DNA of 54,335 nt, taken from contig JBHIXX010000017.1 in assembly GCA_041984585.1 (NCBI GenBank), forward strand, positions 1 through 54,335. The letters run 5' to 3'. Below, in pieces: positions 39,790-48,248 of this stretch; within the stretch, counting starts at the first letter, position 1; each line of letters opens with the position of its first letter. Source of the DNA: Pseudolysinimonas_A sp041984585. GTDB lineage: Bacteria > Actinomycetota > Actinomycetes > Actinomycetales > Microbacteriaceae. The notes under the pieces are model-generated. The model made no database searches. It worked only from the letters and a program-made list of their open reading frames with translations, and was not told the origin of the DNA. The translations under genes and the position numbers were made by a program.

Positions 39790-42189
39790 ATGGTGGAAGA
39801 CGAGACGCCGGGCACCCCGGCACCCGAGACCGAGACGACCGAGTCGAGCACCGCGGCGCCCCGCCGCCGGCGCAGCACCGCGGAGTCCGCCCCGAAGAGC
39901 GCCGCGGCCCACGTGTCCGCCGCCGCCGACACAGGCCTCGCGCCCGCGGAGGCCGACGCGTCGGCCGGGGAGGCGCCGAAGAAGCGCGCGTCCGCCGCGA
40001 AGAAGGCGGTCGAGGGCGACGAGAGCGCGCCGGCGGAGAAGCCGAAGAAGTCGAGCCGCGCCAAGAAGTCGGCGGAGCCCGCCTCTGCGGAGTCCGCCCC
40101 GGTGGCCCCGACCACCGCCCTGCTGTTCCAGGCCCCCGATCTGCCGACCCCGGTCATCCGGGAGTCCGCCGCCTCCGACGACGAGGCGCCCGCGTCGGGC
40201 ACCAGTCGGCGCCGCAGCCGTCGCCGCGGCGGCGGGGGAGACGGGGAGTCCGGCGGCGAGCAGAAGTCCGGCGAGCAGAAGTCGGGCGGTCAGTCGTCGG
40301 GCCGCGGCCGTCAGCGCTCTGCGCCGGCGCCGATCACCGAGCCGCAGAAGGTCAAGGGGTCGACGCGCCTCGAGGCGAAGAAGCAGCGTCGCCGCGACGG
40401 CCGCGACGCGGGCCGCCGCCGACCGGTGATCACCGAGTCGGAGTTCCTCGCCCGCCGCGAGAGTGTCGACCGGGTGATGATCGTCCGCTCCAAGGGCGGT
40501 CGCACCCAGATCGCCGTGCTCGAGGACGGCGTCCTGGTCGAGCACTACGTCGCGCGATCCCAGGACGCGAGCCTGATCGGCAACGTCTACCTCGGCCGCG
40601 TGCAGAACGTGCTGCCGAGCATGGAGGCCGCGTTCGTCGACATCGGTCGCGGGCGCAACGCCGTGCTGTACTCCGGCGAGGTGGACTGGGAGGCCGCGGC
40701 CGCGAACGCCGAGGCCGAGGGCAAGGACGTCAAGAATCAGCCCCGGCGCATCGAGCTGGCGCTCAAGCCCGGCGACAAGGTCCTCGTGCAGGTCACGAAG
40801 GACCCGGTCGGCCACAAGGGCGCGCGGCTGACCAGCCAGATCAGCCTGCCCGGCCGCTTCCTGGTCTACGTGCCGAACGGCTCGATGAACGGGATCAGCC
40901 GCAAGCTGCCCGACACCGAGCGCGCCCGGCTGAAGAAGATCCTCAAGGAGGTGCTGCCCGACGACGCGGGCGTGATCGTGCGCACCGCCGCCGAGGGCGC
41001 CACCCAGGAGCAGCTCACCCTCGATGTGACGCGGCTCACCGCGCAGTGGGCCGAGATCGAACGCGCCGTCGAGACCCAGTCGGCGCCGTACATGCTGCAC
41101 TCGGAGCCCGACCTGCTGGTCAAGATCGTGCGCGACGTGTTCAACGAGGACTTCCACAAGCTGGTCGTCTCCGGCGACGACGCGATGGACACCATCGGCT
41201 CCTACCTCTCCGCGGTCGCGCCCGACCTGCAGGACAGGCTGGAGCGCTACGACGACGCCGAGCACGACCCGTTCGACGAGTACCGGGTCAGCGAGCAGAT
41301 CGACAAGGCGCTCGAGCGCAAGGTGTGGCTGCCCTCCGGCGGGTCGCTCATCATCGACCGCACCGAGGCGATGACCGTGGTCGACGTCAACACCGGCAAG
41401 TTCGTCGGATCGGGCGGCAACCTCGAAGAGACGGTCACCAAGAACAACCTCGAGGCGGCCGAGGAGATCGTGCGCCAGCTGCGGCTGCGCGACATCGGCG
41501 GCATCATCGTCGTCGACTTCATCGACATGGTGCTCGAATCGAACCGCGACCTCGTGCTGCGCCGCCTGGTGGAGTGCCTGAGCCGCGACCGCACGAAGCA
41601 CCAGGTCGCCGAGGTCACCTCGCTCGGCCTCGTGCAGATGACCCGCAAGAAGCTGGGGCTCGGGCTGCTCGAGTCGTTCAGCGAGACCTGCGAGGTCTGC
41701 GCCGGTCGCGGCCTGATCGTGCACCACGACCCCGTGGTGAAGCATCGCGGCGGCGGGGACGGCGGCGGCGGATCGTCGCGGTCGCGTCGCGGTCGCGGCG
41801 GCAACTCGTCGGGCTCCGGCGGGTCGTCGGGCGGCTCGTCATCCGTCAAGAACGGGGTCGGGTCGTCGGGCACCCACGCGATCACCGAGGACGTGAAGAA
41901 CGCCCTCGCGCAGATCGCGAAGAGCACCGTGCACCCCGACGAGCAGGGCGACGGCGTCACCGAGGCGGCCGCCGCGGCCGCCGCGAAGGCGATCGAGATC
42001 CTCGACATCCCGATCACGGCGGAGCAGCGCCAGGGCGGGGCGATGAGCCAGGCCGACGCGGAGCAGATCCTCGGCTCCGTGCTGTCGGCCCTGCCGGAGC
42101 CGAAGGCCCCGGGGCAGGGGCGCCGGTCGCGCCGCGCCTCGTCGGCGGGCAGCGTGGTGACGCCCGAGTCGGACGCGTCCGACTCCTGA
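39790..42189 (+). CDS. rne: Ribonuclease E/G
   Basis: The 799-residue protein has a long disordered, charged N-terminal extension (about 1-220). The catalytic core has an S1 domain (QIAVLEDGVLVEHYV ... GNVYLGRVQNVLPSMEAAFVDIG), the metal-binding Asp pair D532 (VVDVNTGKF) and D576 (VVDFIDM), and the Zn-link C634/C637 (CEVCAGRG). A disordered tail rich in Gly/Ser/Arg follows. The domain order with N-terminal extension is typical of actinobacterial RNase E, which processes rRNA and mRNA. The ATG at 39790 is preferred; an in-frame GTG at 39787 directly before it and a GAGGAG at 39774-39779 make either possible. Confidence 0.95.
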   Translation: MVEDETPGTPAPETETTESSTAAPRRRRSTAESAPKSAAAHVSAAADTGLAPAEADASAGEAPKKRASAAKKAVEGDESAPAEKPKKSSRAKKSAEPASAESAPVAPTTALLFQAPDLPTPVIRESAASDDEAPASGTSRRRSRRRGGGGDGESGGEQKSGEQKSGGQSSGRGRQRSAPAPITEPQKVKGSTRLEAKKQRRRDGRDAGRRRPVITESEFLARRESVDRVMIVRSKGGRTQIAVLEDGVLVEHYVARSQDASLIGNVYLGRVQNVLPSMEAAFVDIGRGRNAVLYSGEVDWEAAAANAEAEGKDVKNQPRRIELALKPGDKVLVQVTKDPVGHKGARLTSQISLPGRFLVYVPNGSMNGISRKLPDTERARLKKILKEVLPDDAGVIVRTAAEGATQEQLTLDVTRLTAQWAEIERAVETQSAPYMLHSEPDLLVKIVRDVFNEDFHKLVVSGDDAMDTIGSYLSAVAPDLQDRLERYDDAEHDPFDEYRVSEQIDKALERKVWLPSGGSLIIDRTEAMTVVDVNTGKFVGSGGNLEETVTKNNLEAAEEIVRQLRLRDIGGIIVVDFIDMVLESNRDLVLRRLVECLSRDRTKHQVAEVTSLGLVQMTRKKLGLGLLESFSETCEVCAGRGLIVHHDPVVKHRGGGDGGGGSSRSRRGRGGNSSGSGGSSGGSSSVKNGVGSSGTHAITEDVKNALAQIAKSTVHPDEQGDGVTEAAAAAAAKAIEILDIPITAEQRQGGAMSQADAEQILGSVLSALPEPKAPGQGRRSRRASSAGSVVTPESDASDS

Positions 42190-42282
42190 TCCGCCGCTCG
42201 ACCTCCTGACCCACTGCTCGACGCCGGTGCCTCCGCTCCGCTAGGAAGGAGGCACCCGGTCCGTCGACGGAGGGAGATCCGC

Positions 42283-42891
42283 ATGTCCGACGCCACCCCC
42301 GATCCCGCCACCCCGCCCGCTGCGGCCTCCACTCCACCCGCGGCCCCCGCCGCGCCGGCCGGTCCGCCGTTCGGGTCCGACCCGGCGAAGCTGTTCCACC
42401 GCGCGACGGGCTCGCGCAGGTTCGTCACCGCGGCGATCACGCTGGGCGTCGCCTGGGTGATCGCCATCGTGCTCGAGGTCGGCTGGCTGTTCCGCGGCTT
42501 CACCTGGGCGATCGACGACGGGCTCGGCGACCTGCCGTTCTACTTCCGCGACTTCGGCGCGAGCGCGTTCGCCGATCCGTTCTGGTACGCGGTGGGGGCG
42601 TTCCCGCTGCTGGTCTTCCTGCTGCCGGTGGTCGCGTCGTCGTCGCTGGTCAAGGTGCTCGTGCGCGTGGCGCTCGCCGGCGTCGGCGGCTTCATCGCGC
42701 TCACCCTCCCCGGGATGGTCGACGGCATCGTCGACGCGGTCAACAACGGGTTCCAGCCGGGGTGGTTCCTCAACGACTGGATCAACTGGCCGTTCCTCGT
42801 GGCCGTCAAGATGACCGGCTTCGCCCTCGGCGGCGCCGCGTTCGCCTGGTGGTTCGACGGACGTCCGAAGAAGGAGAAGCCCGCCGCCTGA
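42283..42891 (+). CDS. Conserved membrane protein with Pro/Ala-rich N-terminus
   Basis: The 202-residue protein has about 35 Pro/Ala residues followed by four hydrophobic helices (about 48-70, 100-120, 125-150 and 170-190). Between them lie FRGFTWAIDDGLGDLPFYFRDF and NGFQPGWFLNDWINWPF. I do not recognise the family. The ATG follows GAGGGAGATCC. It lies 93 bases after rne and converges with the DUF4031 gene. Confidence 0.6.
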   Translation: MSDATPDPATPPAAASTPPAAPAAPAGPPFGSDPAKLFHRATGSRRFVTAAITLGVAWVIAIVLEVGWLFRGFTWAIDDGLGDLPFYFRDFGASAFADPFWYAVGAFPLLVFLLPVVASSSLVKVLVRVALAGVGGFIALTLPGMVDGIVDAVNNGFQPGWFLNDWINWPFLVAVKMTGFALGGAAFAWWFDGRPKKEKPAA

Positions 42892-42895
42892 GGCG

Positions 42896-43180
42896 TCAGG
42901 CCTGCGGGCGCTTGGGCGTCTTGTCGCGCTGCCGCACCCGCAGGCCGGCTGCCTGCAGTCGTCGCAGCAGTTCGCGCGGGCTCACCGGCTCGGCGCCCTG
43001 CGCGACGAGGGCGTCCCAGCGCTCCAGCGGCACGTCGTAGTGGTCGTGGTCGAAGCCGCGCTCCGGGATGCCGGCCGCGCGGGCGAAGGCGTGCAGCTCG
43101 GCGTACGACTCGTCGCTCACCAGGTGCGCCCACAGCGTGCCGTGCGCCGGCCACACCGCGTCGTCGATCAGCACCGCCAT
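42896..43180 (-). CDS. DUF4031 domain protein
   Basis: A 94-residue protein: MAVLIDDAVWPAHGTLWAHL, LHAFARAAGIPERGF and HDHYDVPLERW match the DUF4031 pattern found in many actinobacteria. The conserved His and Asp residues (GFDHDHYDVP) suggest a metal or nucleic-acid site but function is unknown. TAGGAT lies 6 bases before the ATG, so the mRNA should be leaderless. Confidence 0.85.
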   Translation of the reverse strand: MAVLIDDAVWPAHGTLWAHLVSDESYAELHAFARAAGIPERGFDHDHYDVPLERWDALVAQGAEPVSPRELLRRLQAAGLRVRQRDKTPKRPQA

Positions 43181-43186
43181 CCCGCG

Positions 43187-43192
43187 ATCCTA
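43187..43192 (-). promoter_or_regulatory. -10 box of leaderless promoter for DUF4031
   Basis: TAGGAT is exactly 6 bases upstream of the ATG at 43180. Confidence 0.5.
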
Positions 43193-43217
43193 GGCACCCG
43201 GGATGCGGCTGCGCCCG

Positions 43218-43223
43218 TACCCT
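43218..43223 (+). promoter_or_regulatory. -10 box of leaderless promoter for the 43230 gene
   Basis: TACCCT is followed by 6 bases and the GTG at 43230. Confidence 0.45.
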
Positions 43224-43229
43224 GGGTCC

Positions 43230-43784
43230 GTGAGTTCCCGTCACACCCCGGTGCCCCCTTCGTCGGGGCGGCGGACGCTCCCCGCGGCCGTCGCGTCGGC
43301 GGCGCTGCTGGGGTTCTGGGTCGCGATGGCGGCGGTGCAAGTCGCGGCCGGCCTCATTTGGGCGGCCGGAGCGAGCAATGGCTCCGACGTGCTCGGGTAT
43401 GTGTTCCTGTCGCCCGTCGCGGACTTGCTCGAGGTGCGGCTTCCACTCGCCTTCGGGGTCTTCCTGATCATCGGGGTTCTGCTGCCGGTGACCGGCACAG
43501 AGGGAGTCGGATCGGTGGTTGGTCGTTCGCTCATCGCTGCGGCGGCCGGTGCCGTTCTCGCGATGGCCGTCAGCCTCGTCGTCGACGCGGCGCCCGCTGC
43601 CGCCACCTGGGTGGTGACGGGATACCTCCTACCGGGTCTGCCGGCCGTGAGCGTGCCGGAGTCGGTCGTCGGGGTCGTCTCGGGCGCCGTCGCCTCCCTG
43701 CCCGAGGTGACGCTCACCGTCGTCGCTCTGCGCCTCTGGCTGTCGCGGAGGAACCGAGGCGACGCGCGCGGGATCGGGGTTTGA
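43230..43784 (+). CDS. Unrecognised multi-pass membrane protein
   Basis: From the GTG at 43230 the protein has 184 residues and four to five hydrophobic segments (about 18-45, 68-88, 97-120, 125-145 and 150-175). An upstream ATG at 43203 would add 9 residues but overlaps the -10 box. Its codon choice is slightly less GC-extreme than that of its neighbours (for example CTCATTTGG and AGCAATGGC), a weak hint of later acquisition. No family is recognised. The stop overlaps the likely -35 box of rplU. Confidence 0.55.
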   Translation: MSSRHTPVPPSSGRRTLPAAVASAALLGFWVAMAAVQVAAGLIWAAGASNGSDVLGYVFLSPVADLLEVRLPLAFGVFLIIGVLLPVTGTEGVGSVVGRSLIAAAAGAVLAMAVSLVVDAAPAAATWVVTGYLLPGLPAVSVPESVVGVVSGAVASLPEVTLTVVALRLWLSRRNRGDARGIGV

Positions 43785-43810
43785 GGAAACCGGGGTTGTC
43801 GGGATAGACT
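43781..43810 (+). promoter_or_regulatory. Promoter of rplU-rpmA
   Basis: TTGAGG (43781-43786) and TAGACT (43805-43810) are separated by 18 bases. The -35 box overlaps the stop codon of the preceding gene. Confidence 0.45.
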
Positions 43811-43884
43811 CTCCCCTCGGTGTGCGCTCGGGCATTCGTCCGGATCCTGCGCCACCCTCACTCTTTCCCACAGAAGGATTTCCC

Positions 43885-44193
43885 GTGGTTTACGCAGTTG
43901 TGCGCGCCGGTGGGCGGCAGGAGAAGGTCGAGGTCGGCTCGACCGTCGTTCTCGACCGCATCGCGGCCGACAAGGACGGCAAGATCGAGCTCGTGCCGGT
44001 GCTCCTGGTTGACGGGGACACCATCACGCACGACCCCAAGGCCCTCGCGAAGGTGAAGGTGACGGCCGAGGTCGTCGCCGACCTGCGCGGCCCGAAGGTC
44101 ACCATCCAGAAGTTCAAGAACAAGACCGGCTACAAGAAGCGCCAGGGCTTCCGCTCGGAGCTCACCCGCGTCAAGATCACCGGCATCAAGTAG
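43885..44193 (+). CDS. rplU: 50S ribosomal protein L21
   Basis: A 102-residue protein starting MVYAVVRAGGRQEKVEVG at a GTG preceded by AGAAGGA. The C-terminal KFKNKTGYKKRQGFRSELTRVKI is the classic 23S rRNA-binding end of L21. It is followed 11 bases later by rpmA. Confidence 0.98.
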   Translation: MVYAVVRAGGRQEKVEVGSTVVLDRIAADKDGKIELVPVLLVDGDTITHDPKALAKVKVTAEVVADLRGPKVTIQKFKNKTGYKKRQGFRSELTRVKITGIK

Positions 44194-44204
44194 GAGCAGG
44201 CGAC

Positions 44205-44459
44205 ATGGCACACAAGAAGGGCGCGTCCTCGACCCGCAACGGTCGCGACTCGAACGCGCAGTACCTCGGCGTCAAGCGCTTCGGCGGCCAGGTCGTCAAA
44301 GCCGGCGAGATCCTCGTCCGCCAGCGCGGCACCCACTTCCACCCCGGCGCGAACGTCGGGCGTGGCGGCGACGACACCCTGTTCGCCCTCGCGGCGGGCG
44401 CGGTCGAGTTCGGCCACAAGGGCGGCCGCAAGGTCGTCAACATCGTCCCGGCGGGCTGA
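44205..44459 (+). CDS. rpmA: 50S ribosomal protein L27
   Basis: The 84-residue protein MAHKKGASSTRNGRDSNAQY carries the conserved L27 N-terminus, which reaches the peptidyl-transferase centre, and GTHFHPGANVGRGGDDTLFA. There is no Firmicutes-type cleavable extension. It is the second gene of rplU-rpmA; a terminator separates it from obg. Confidence 0.98.
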   Translation: MAHKKGASSTRNGRDSNAQYLGVKRFGGQVVKAGEILVRQRGTHFHPGANVGRGGDDTLFALAAGAVEFGHKGGRKVVNIVPAG

Positions 44460-44499
44460 GGCCCGACCGAGGATTCCGACGGGCTCGAGGGCTCGTCCA

Positions 44500-44537
44500 G
44501 GGGCGGGCCCGGTGGGCCCGCCCCTTCTCCCTTTTCC
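44500..44537 (+). terminator. Intrinsic terminator between rpmA and obg
   Basis: A perfect 11-bp stem GGGGCGGGCCC (44500-44510) with 44514-44524 and a GGT loop is followed by the T-rich TTCTCCCTTTTCC. TACCGT at 44545-44550 could then start the obg transcript. Confidence 0.85.
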
Positions 44538-44591
44538 CGAGCGGTACCGTTCCGACGACCGCAGCATCCGACCCGCAGGAGGTGAGCGCGC

Positions 44592-46172
44592 ATGGCGACC
44601 TTCGTCGACCAGGTGACGCTTCACCTGCGCGCCGGGCACGGCGGCAACGGCTGCGTGTCGGTGCGACGGGAGAAGTTCAAGCCGCTGGCCGGCCCCGACG
44701 GCGGCAACGGCGGGCACGGCGGTGACATCACCCTGGTCGCCGACCCGCAGGTGACGACGCTGCTCAGCTACCACCGCGGGCCGCACCGCTCGTCGGGCAA
44801 CGGCGGGCCCGGCATGGGCGACATGCGCGCCGGCTACCAGGGCGAGTCGCTCGAACTGCCGGTGCCGGTCGGCACGGTCGTGTCGAGCGCGGACGGCGAC
44901 CTGCTGGCCGACCTCGACGAGCCGGGGATGCGGTTCACGGTCGCCGACGGCGGGCGCGGGGGCCTGGGCAACGCGGCCCTCGCGACGACGAAGCGCAAGG
45001 CGCCCGGATTCGCGCTGCTCGGCACGCCGGGCTGGGAGGGCGACGTCGTCCTCGAGCTGAAGACGGTCGCCGACGTGGCACTCGTCGGCTACCCGAGCGC
45101 CGGCAAGTCGAGCCTCATCGCGGCGCTGTCCGCCGCGCGGCCGAAGATCGCCGACTACCCGTTCACCACGCTGCACCCGAACCTCGGCGTCGTCGAGGCG
45201 GGCGACGTGCGCTACACGATCGCCGACGTGCCCGGGCTGATCGAGGGCGCGAGCGAGGGCAAGGGGCTGGGGCTGGAGTTCCTGCGGCACGTCGAGCGCT
45301 GCTCCGCGCTGCTGCACGTGCTCGACGCCGCGACGCCGGAGAGCGAGCGCGACCCGCTGCACGACCTCGACGTCATCCTGCGCGAGCTGGGCGCCTACCC
45401 GGTCCCCGAGGGGCAGACCCCGCTGCTCGAGCGTCCGCAGCTGGTGGCGCTGAACAAGGTCGACGTGCCCGACGGCCGCGACATGGCGGCGATGGTGCGT
45501 CCCGAGCTCGAGGCGCGCGGGTACCGCGTGTTCGAGGTGTCGGCGGTGAGCCGCGCGGGTCTGCGCGAGCTGTCGTTCGCCCTCGCCGAGCTGGTCGCGT
45601 CCGACCGCGCGGCCCGCGTGGCCGCGGCGGAGGCGAAACCGCGCATCGTGCTGCGGCCGAAGGCGGTCGACGAGAAGGAGTTCGAGATCCGGGTCGAGGG
45701 CGGCGCCGAGCCGCTCTACCGGGTGCTCGGGGCGAAGCCGGAGCGCTGGGTGCAGCAGACCGACTTCACCAACGACGAGGCCGTCGGCTTCCTCGCCGAC
45801 CGGCTCGCCAAGATCGGCATCGAGGAGCAGCTGTTCGCCCTCGGCGCCGTGCCCGGCTCGGCCGTGGTGATCGGCCGCGACGACGACCGGATCTTCGACT
45901 GGGAGCCGACGCTGCAGAGCGCCGCGGAGCTGATCACCTCGCCGCGCGGCACCGACTCCCGCCTCGACGACAATGCCCGTCCCACGCGGGGTCAGCGCCG
46001 CGAGCGCTACCACGAGCGGATGGATGCGAAGGCCGAGACCCGGGCCGACCTCGAGCGCGAGCGCGCCGCCGGCGTGTGGACCGAGCAGCGCGAGCGCGAC
46101 CGCCGCGCGTGGGCGGCCCAGCGCTCCGACGACGGGTCGGATGCCGGCGACCCCGCGGAGGGCGACGAGTGA
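44592..46172 (+). CDS. obg: GTPase Obg/CgtA
   Basis: The 526-residue protein has the Gly-rich Obg fold (1-158; RAGHGGNGCVSVRREKF, GNGGHGGDI, GGRGGLGNAAL). A GTPase domain follows with G1 GYPSAGKSS (166-174), G3 DVPGL and G4 NKVD, then the C-terminal OCT domain (EFEIRVEGGAEPLYRVLG) and an extra charged tail of about 70 residues. It acts in 50S assembly and stress control. The ATG follows GAGGTGAG. Its stop overlaps the proB start by four bases. Confidence 0.96.
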   Translation: MATFVDQVTLHLRAGHGGNGCVSVRREKFKPLAGPDGGNGGHGGDITLVADPQVTTLLSYHRGPHRSSGNGGPGMGDMRAGYQGESLELPVPVGTVVSSADGDLLADLDEPGMRFTVADGGRGGLGNAALATTKRKAPGFALLGTPGWEGDVVLELKTVADVALVGYPSAGKSSLIAALSAARPKIADYPFTTLHPNLGVVEAGDVRYTIADVPGLIEGASEGKGLGLEFLRHVERCSALLHVLDAATPESERDPLHDLDVILRELGAYPVPEGQTPLLERPQLVALNKVDVPDGRDMAAMVRPELEARGYRVFEVSAVSRAGLRELSFALAELVASDRAARVAAAEAKPRIVLRPKAVDEKEFEIRVEGGAEPLYRVLGAKPERWVQQTDFTNDEAVGFLADRLAKIGIEEQLFALGAVPGSAVVIGRDDDRIFDWEPTLQSAAELITSPRGTDSRLDDNARPTRGQRRERYHERMDAKAETRADLERERAAGVWTEQRERDRRAWAAQRSDDGSDAGDPAEGDE

Positions 46173-46987
46173 GCGGCTTCCGCGAAGCGGTGCGGTCGGC
46201 CGGGCGCATCGTCGTCAAGGTCGGATCGTCGTCGGTCTCCGGCGACAACCGGGGGCAGATCGACCCGCTCGTCGACGCGCTCGCCGCGGCGCACCAGCGC
46301 GGCGTCGAGGTGATCCTCGTCTCGTCGGGCGCCATCGCGACCGCCCTGCCCTTCCTCGACCTCGACGGCCGCCCCACCGACCTGGCCACGCAGCAGGCGG
46401 CCGCCGCCGTCGGGCAGAACGTGCTGATGTGGCGCTACCAGACCAGCCTCGACCGGTTCCCGATCATCGCCGGGCAGGTGCTGCTCACCGCCAGCGACCT
46501 CGAGAACCCGACGCCGCGCGGCAACGCGAAGCGCGCCATGGAGCGGCTGCTCGACCTGCGCATCCTGCCGATCGTCAACGAGAACGACACGGTCGCCACC
46601 CACGAGATCCGGTTCGGCGACAACGACCGGCTCGCGGCGCTCGTCTCGCAGCTGGTCGAAGCCGACCTGCTGGTGCTGCTCAGCGACGTCGACGCGCTCT
46701 ACACGCGTCCGCCGTCGGAGCCCGGCGCGCGGCCGATCGCCGTGGTGCCCGCCGACGACGACCTGGCCGGGGTCGAGATCGGCGACATCGGCGCGGCCGG
46801 GGTGGGGACCGGGGGAGCGGGCACCAAGATCGCGGCCGCCAAGCTCGCCGCCGCGGCGGGCACCCCCGTGGTGCTCACCTCGACCGGCAACGTCGCGGCC
46901 GCGTTGGACGGCGAGATGGTCGGCACGTGGTTCGAGGCGGCGCCGCGCCCGGCGACGCCGACGGGCAGCATCCCGACGGTCGACTGA
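46169..46987 (+). CDS. proB: Glutamate 5-kinase without PUA domain
   Basis: The 272-residue amino-acid-kinase-fold protein has VVKVGSSSVSG, VILVSSGAIATAL, IVNENDTVATHEIRFGDND and the GAGTKIAAAKLAAAAG loop. It phosphorylates glutamate as the first step of proline synthesis. It ends after the kinase domain and lacks the C-terminal PUA domain of the E. coli enzyme (367 residues), a normal variant in many actinobacteria. It starts at GTG within the obg stop. proA lies beyond an opposite-strand MFS gene, so the usual proB-proA pair is split. Confidence 0.93.
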   Translation: MSGFREAVRSAGRIVVKVGSSSVSGDNRGQIDPLVDALAAAHQRGVEVILVSSGAIATALPFLDLDGRPTDLATQQAAAAVGQNVLMWRYQTSLDRFPIIAGQVLLTASDLENPTPRGNAKRAMERLLDLRILPIVNENDTVATHEIRFGDNDRLAALVSQLVEADLLVLLSDVDALYTRPPSEPGARPIAVVPADDDLAGVEIGDIGAAGVGTGGAGTKIAAAKLAAAAGTPVVLTSTGNVAAALDGEMVGTWFEAAPRPATPTGSIPTVD

Positions 46988-46997
46988 GCACCGCGCC

Positions 46998-48182
46998 TCA
47001 GCGGGCCGACGGCTCCGGATGCCGCTCGCGCGGCACCACGGGGATGGCCGCGAGCGCGGTGACCGCGACGATCGCGTAGGCGAGCGGGTAGCCGACGAGG
47101 CCGATGAGCCCGCCCACGACCGGCGGTGCGATGCTGCCGGCGATGAACTGCCCGGTGTTCTGCGTGCCGAGAGCGCGACCCGCCCACGCGGGCCCGGCGA
47201 TCTCGGCGACGGCGGTGAAGGCGAGGCCGTTGGGCGCCACCGTGGCGCACGAGGCGAGCACGTAGCAGGCGACGGCGAGCGGCACCGCGCCGATCGCGGC
47301 GGCGCCGGCGGTGGCGAGGGTGAGCGCGGCGGCGCTCAGCGCCACGACCCGCATGGGCGCGAGGCGCGACCCCGCCCGATCGCTCACCACGCCCACCCCG
47401 ATGCGCGTGGCCGCGCCGCCGAGCTGGGCGAGCGCGACGATGATGCCGGCCGGCACCGTGTCGATGCCGAGCCCGACGATCAGCCAGACCAGTCCGAACA
47501 CCTGCAGCGCGAACTGGGGCACGACGAGCAGCATCGACGCCGCGTGGATGCGGGCCAGGGCGCCCGAGCCGCGGTACGGGTTGGCGGCGGGCGCGGCCGG
47601 GTCGCGCGGCGCGCGATGCGGGTCGACCACGGTGAGCAGCACCGCGACGAGCGCCACCGCGACGAGCGCGCTGCCGACGGTGAGCGCGATCGGGATGGAG
47701 CCCGTCGACTCCAGCAGTGGAGGGATGGTGACCGCCCCGATGGCGACGCCGAGCGGCGTGCAGGTCTGCCGGATGCCCATCGCCAGTCCGCGGCGCGCGG
47801 GCGGGAACCAGCCGACGATGAGCCGGCCGCTCGCGGCGCTGGTGCAGCCGGATGCCGCCCCGGTGGCCCCGAACGCGAGCGCGAGGGCGATCGGCCCGGT
47901 CGCGAGCAGCGAGAGCGCGATGACAACGAGCGTCGCCGCGAGGCCGGCGACCAGGGTGCGCCGCTCGCCCCACCGGTCGGCCGCCGCGCCCCAGGCGACC
48001 AGGGTGAAGACGATGCCGATCGTCGGCGCGGCGGCGAGCGCGCCACCCTCGGCGAGCGAGAGCCCCTGGGCGTGCAGCGAGGGGATGAGGTAGGCCGGGG
48101 CGGCGATCGCGACCGTGGTCGCCGTCTGGGCGAGCACCGCCACCCCGAGCATCACGCGCGGTCGGGGGCGGATGCGGGGCAC
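46998..48182 (-). CDS. Major facilitator superfamily transporter
   Basis: The 394-residue protein has 12 hydrophobic segments. The loop after helix 2 reads GAAADRWGERRTLVAG (MFS motif A: Gly-x-x-x-Asp-Arg-x-Gly-x-Arg-Arg), and the matching GVGVVSDRAGSRLAPMRV is in the second half. MGIRQTCTPLGVAIGA lies in helix 5. The substrate is unknown. A GTG start at 48182 is chosen with TAGAGT 8 bases upstream. It sits between proB and proA, convergent with the former and divergent from the latter. Confidence 0.85.
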   Translation of the reverse strand: MPRIRPRPRVMLGVAVLAQTATTVAIAAPAYLIPSLHAQGLSLAEGGALAAAPTIGIVFTLVAWGAAADRWGERRTLVAGLAATLVVIALSLLATGPIALALAFGATGAASGCTSAASGRLIVGWFPPARRGLAMGIRQTCTPLGVAIGAVTIPPLLESTGSIPIALTVGSALVAVALVAVLLTVVDPHRAPRDPAAPAANPYRGSGALARIHAASMLLVVPQFALQVFGLVWLIVGLGIDTVPAGIIVALAQLGGAATRIGVGVVSDRAGSRLAPMRVVALSAAALTLATAGAAAIGAVPLAVACYVLASCATVAPNGLAFTAVAEIAGPAWAGRALGTQNTGQFIAGSIAPPVVGGLIGLVGYPLAYAIVAVTALAAIPVVPRERHPEPSAR

Positions 48183-48190
48183 GAGCGCCG

Positions 48191-48196
48191 ACTCTA
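48191..48196 (-). promoter_or_regulatory. -10 box of leaderless promoter for the MFS gene
   Basis: TAGAGT lies 8 bases upstream of the GTG at 48182. Confidence 0.4.
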
Positions 48197-48236
48197 CGCC
48201 CGAGGGCGCGGACCGGCGGGTGGCGCGCGCCGCCCG

Positions 48237-48242
48237 TAGAAT
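48237..48242 (+). promoter_or_regulatory. -10 box of leaderless promoter for proA
   Basis: TAGAAT, close to consensus, lies exactly 6 bases before the ATG at 48249. Confidence 0.55.
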
Positions 48243-48248
48243 TCGGGC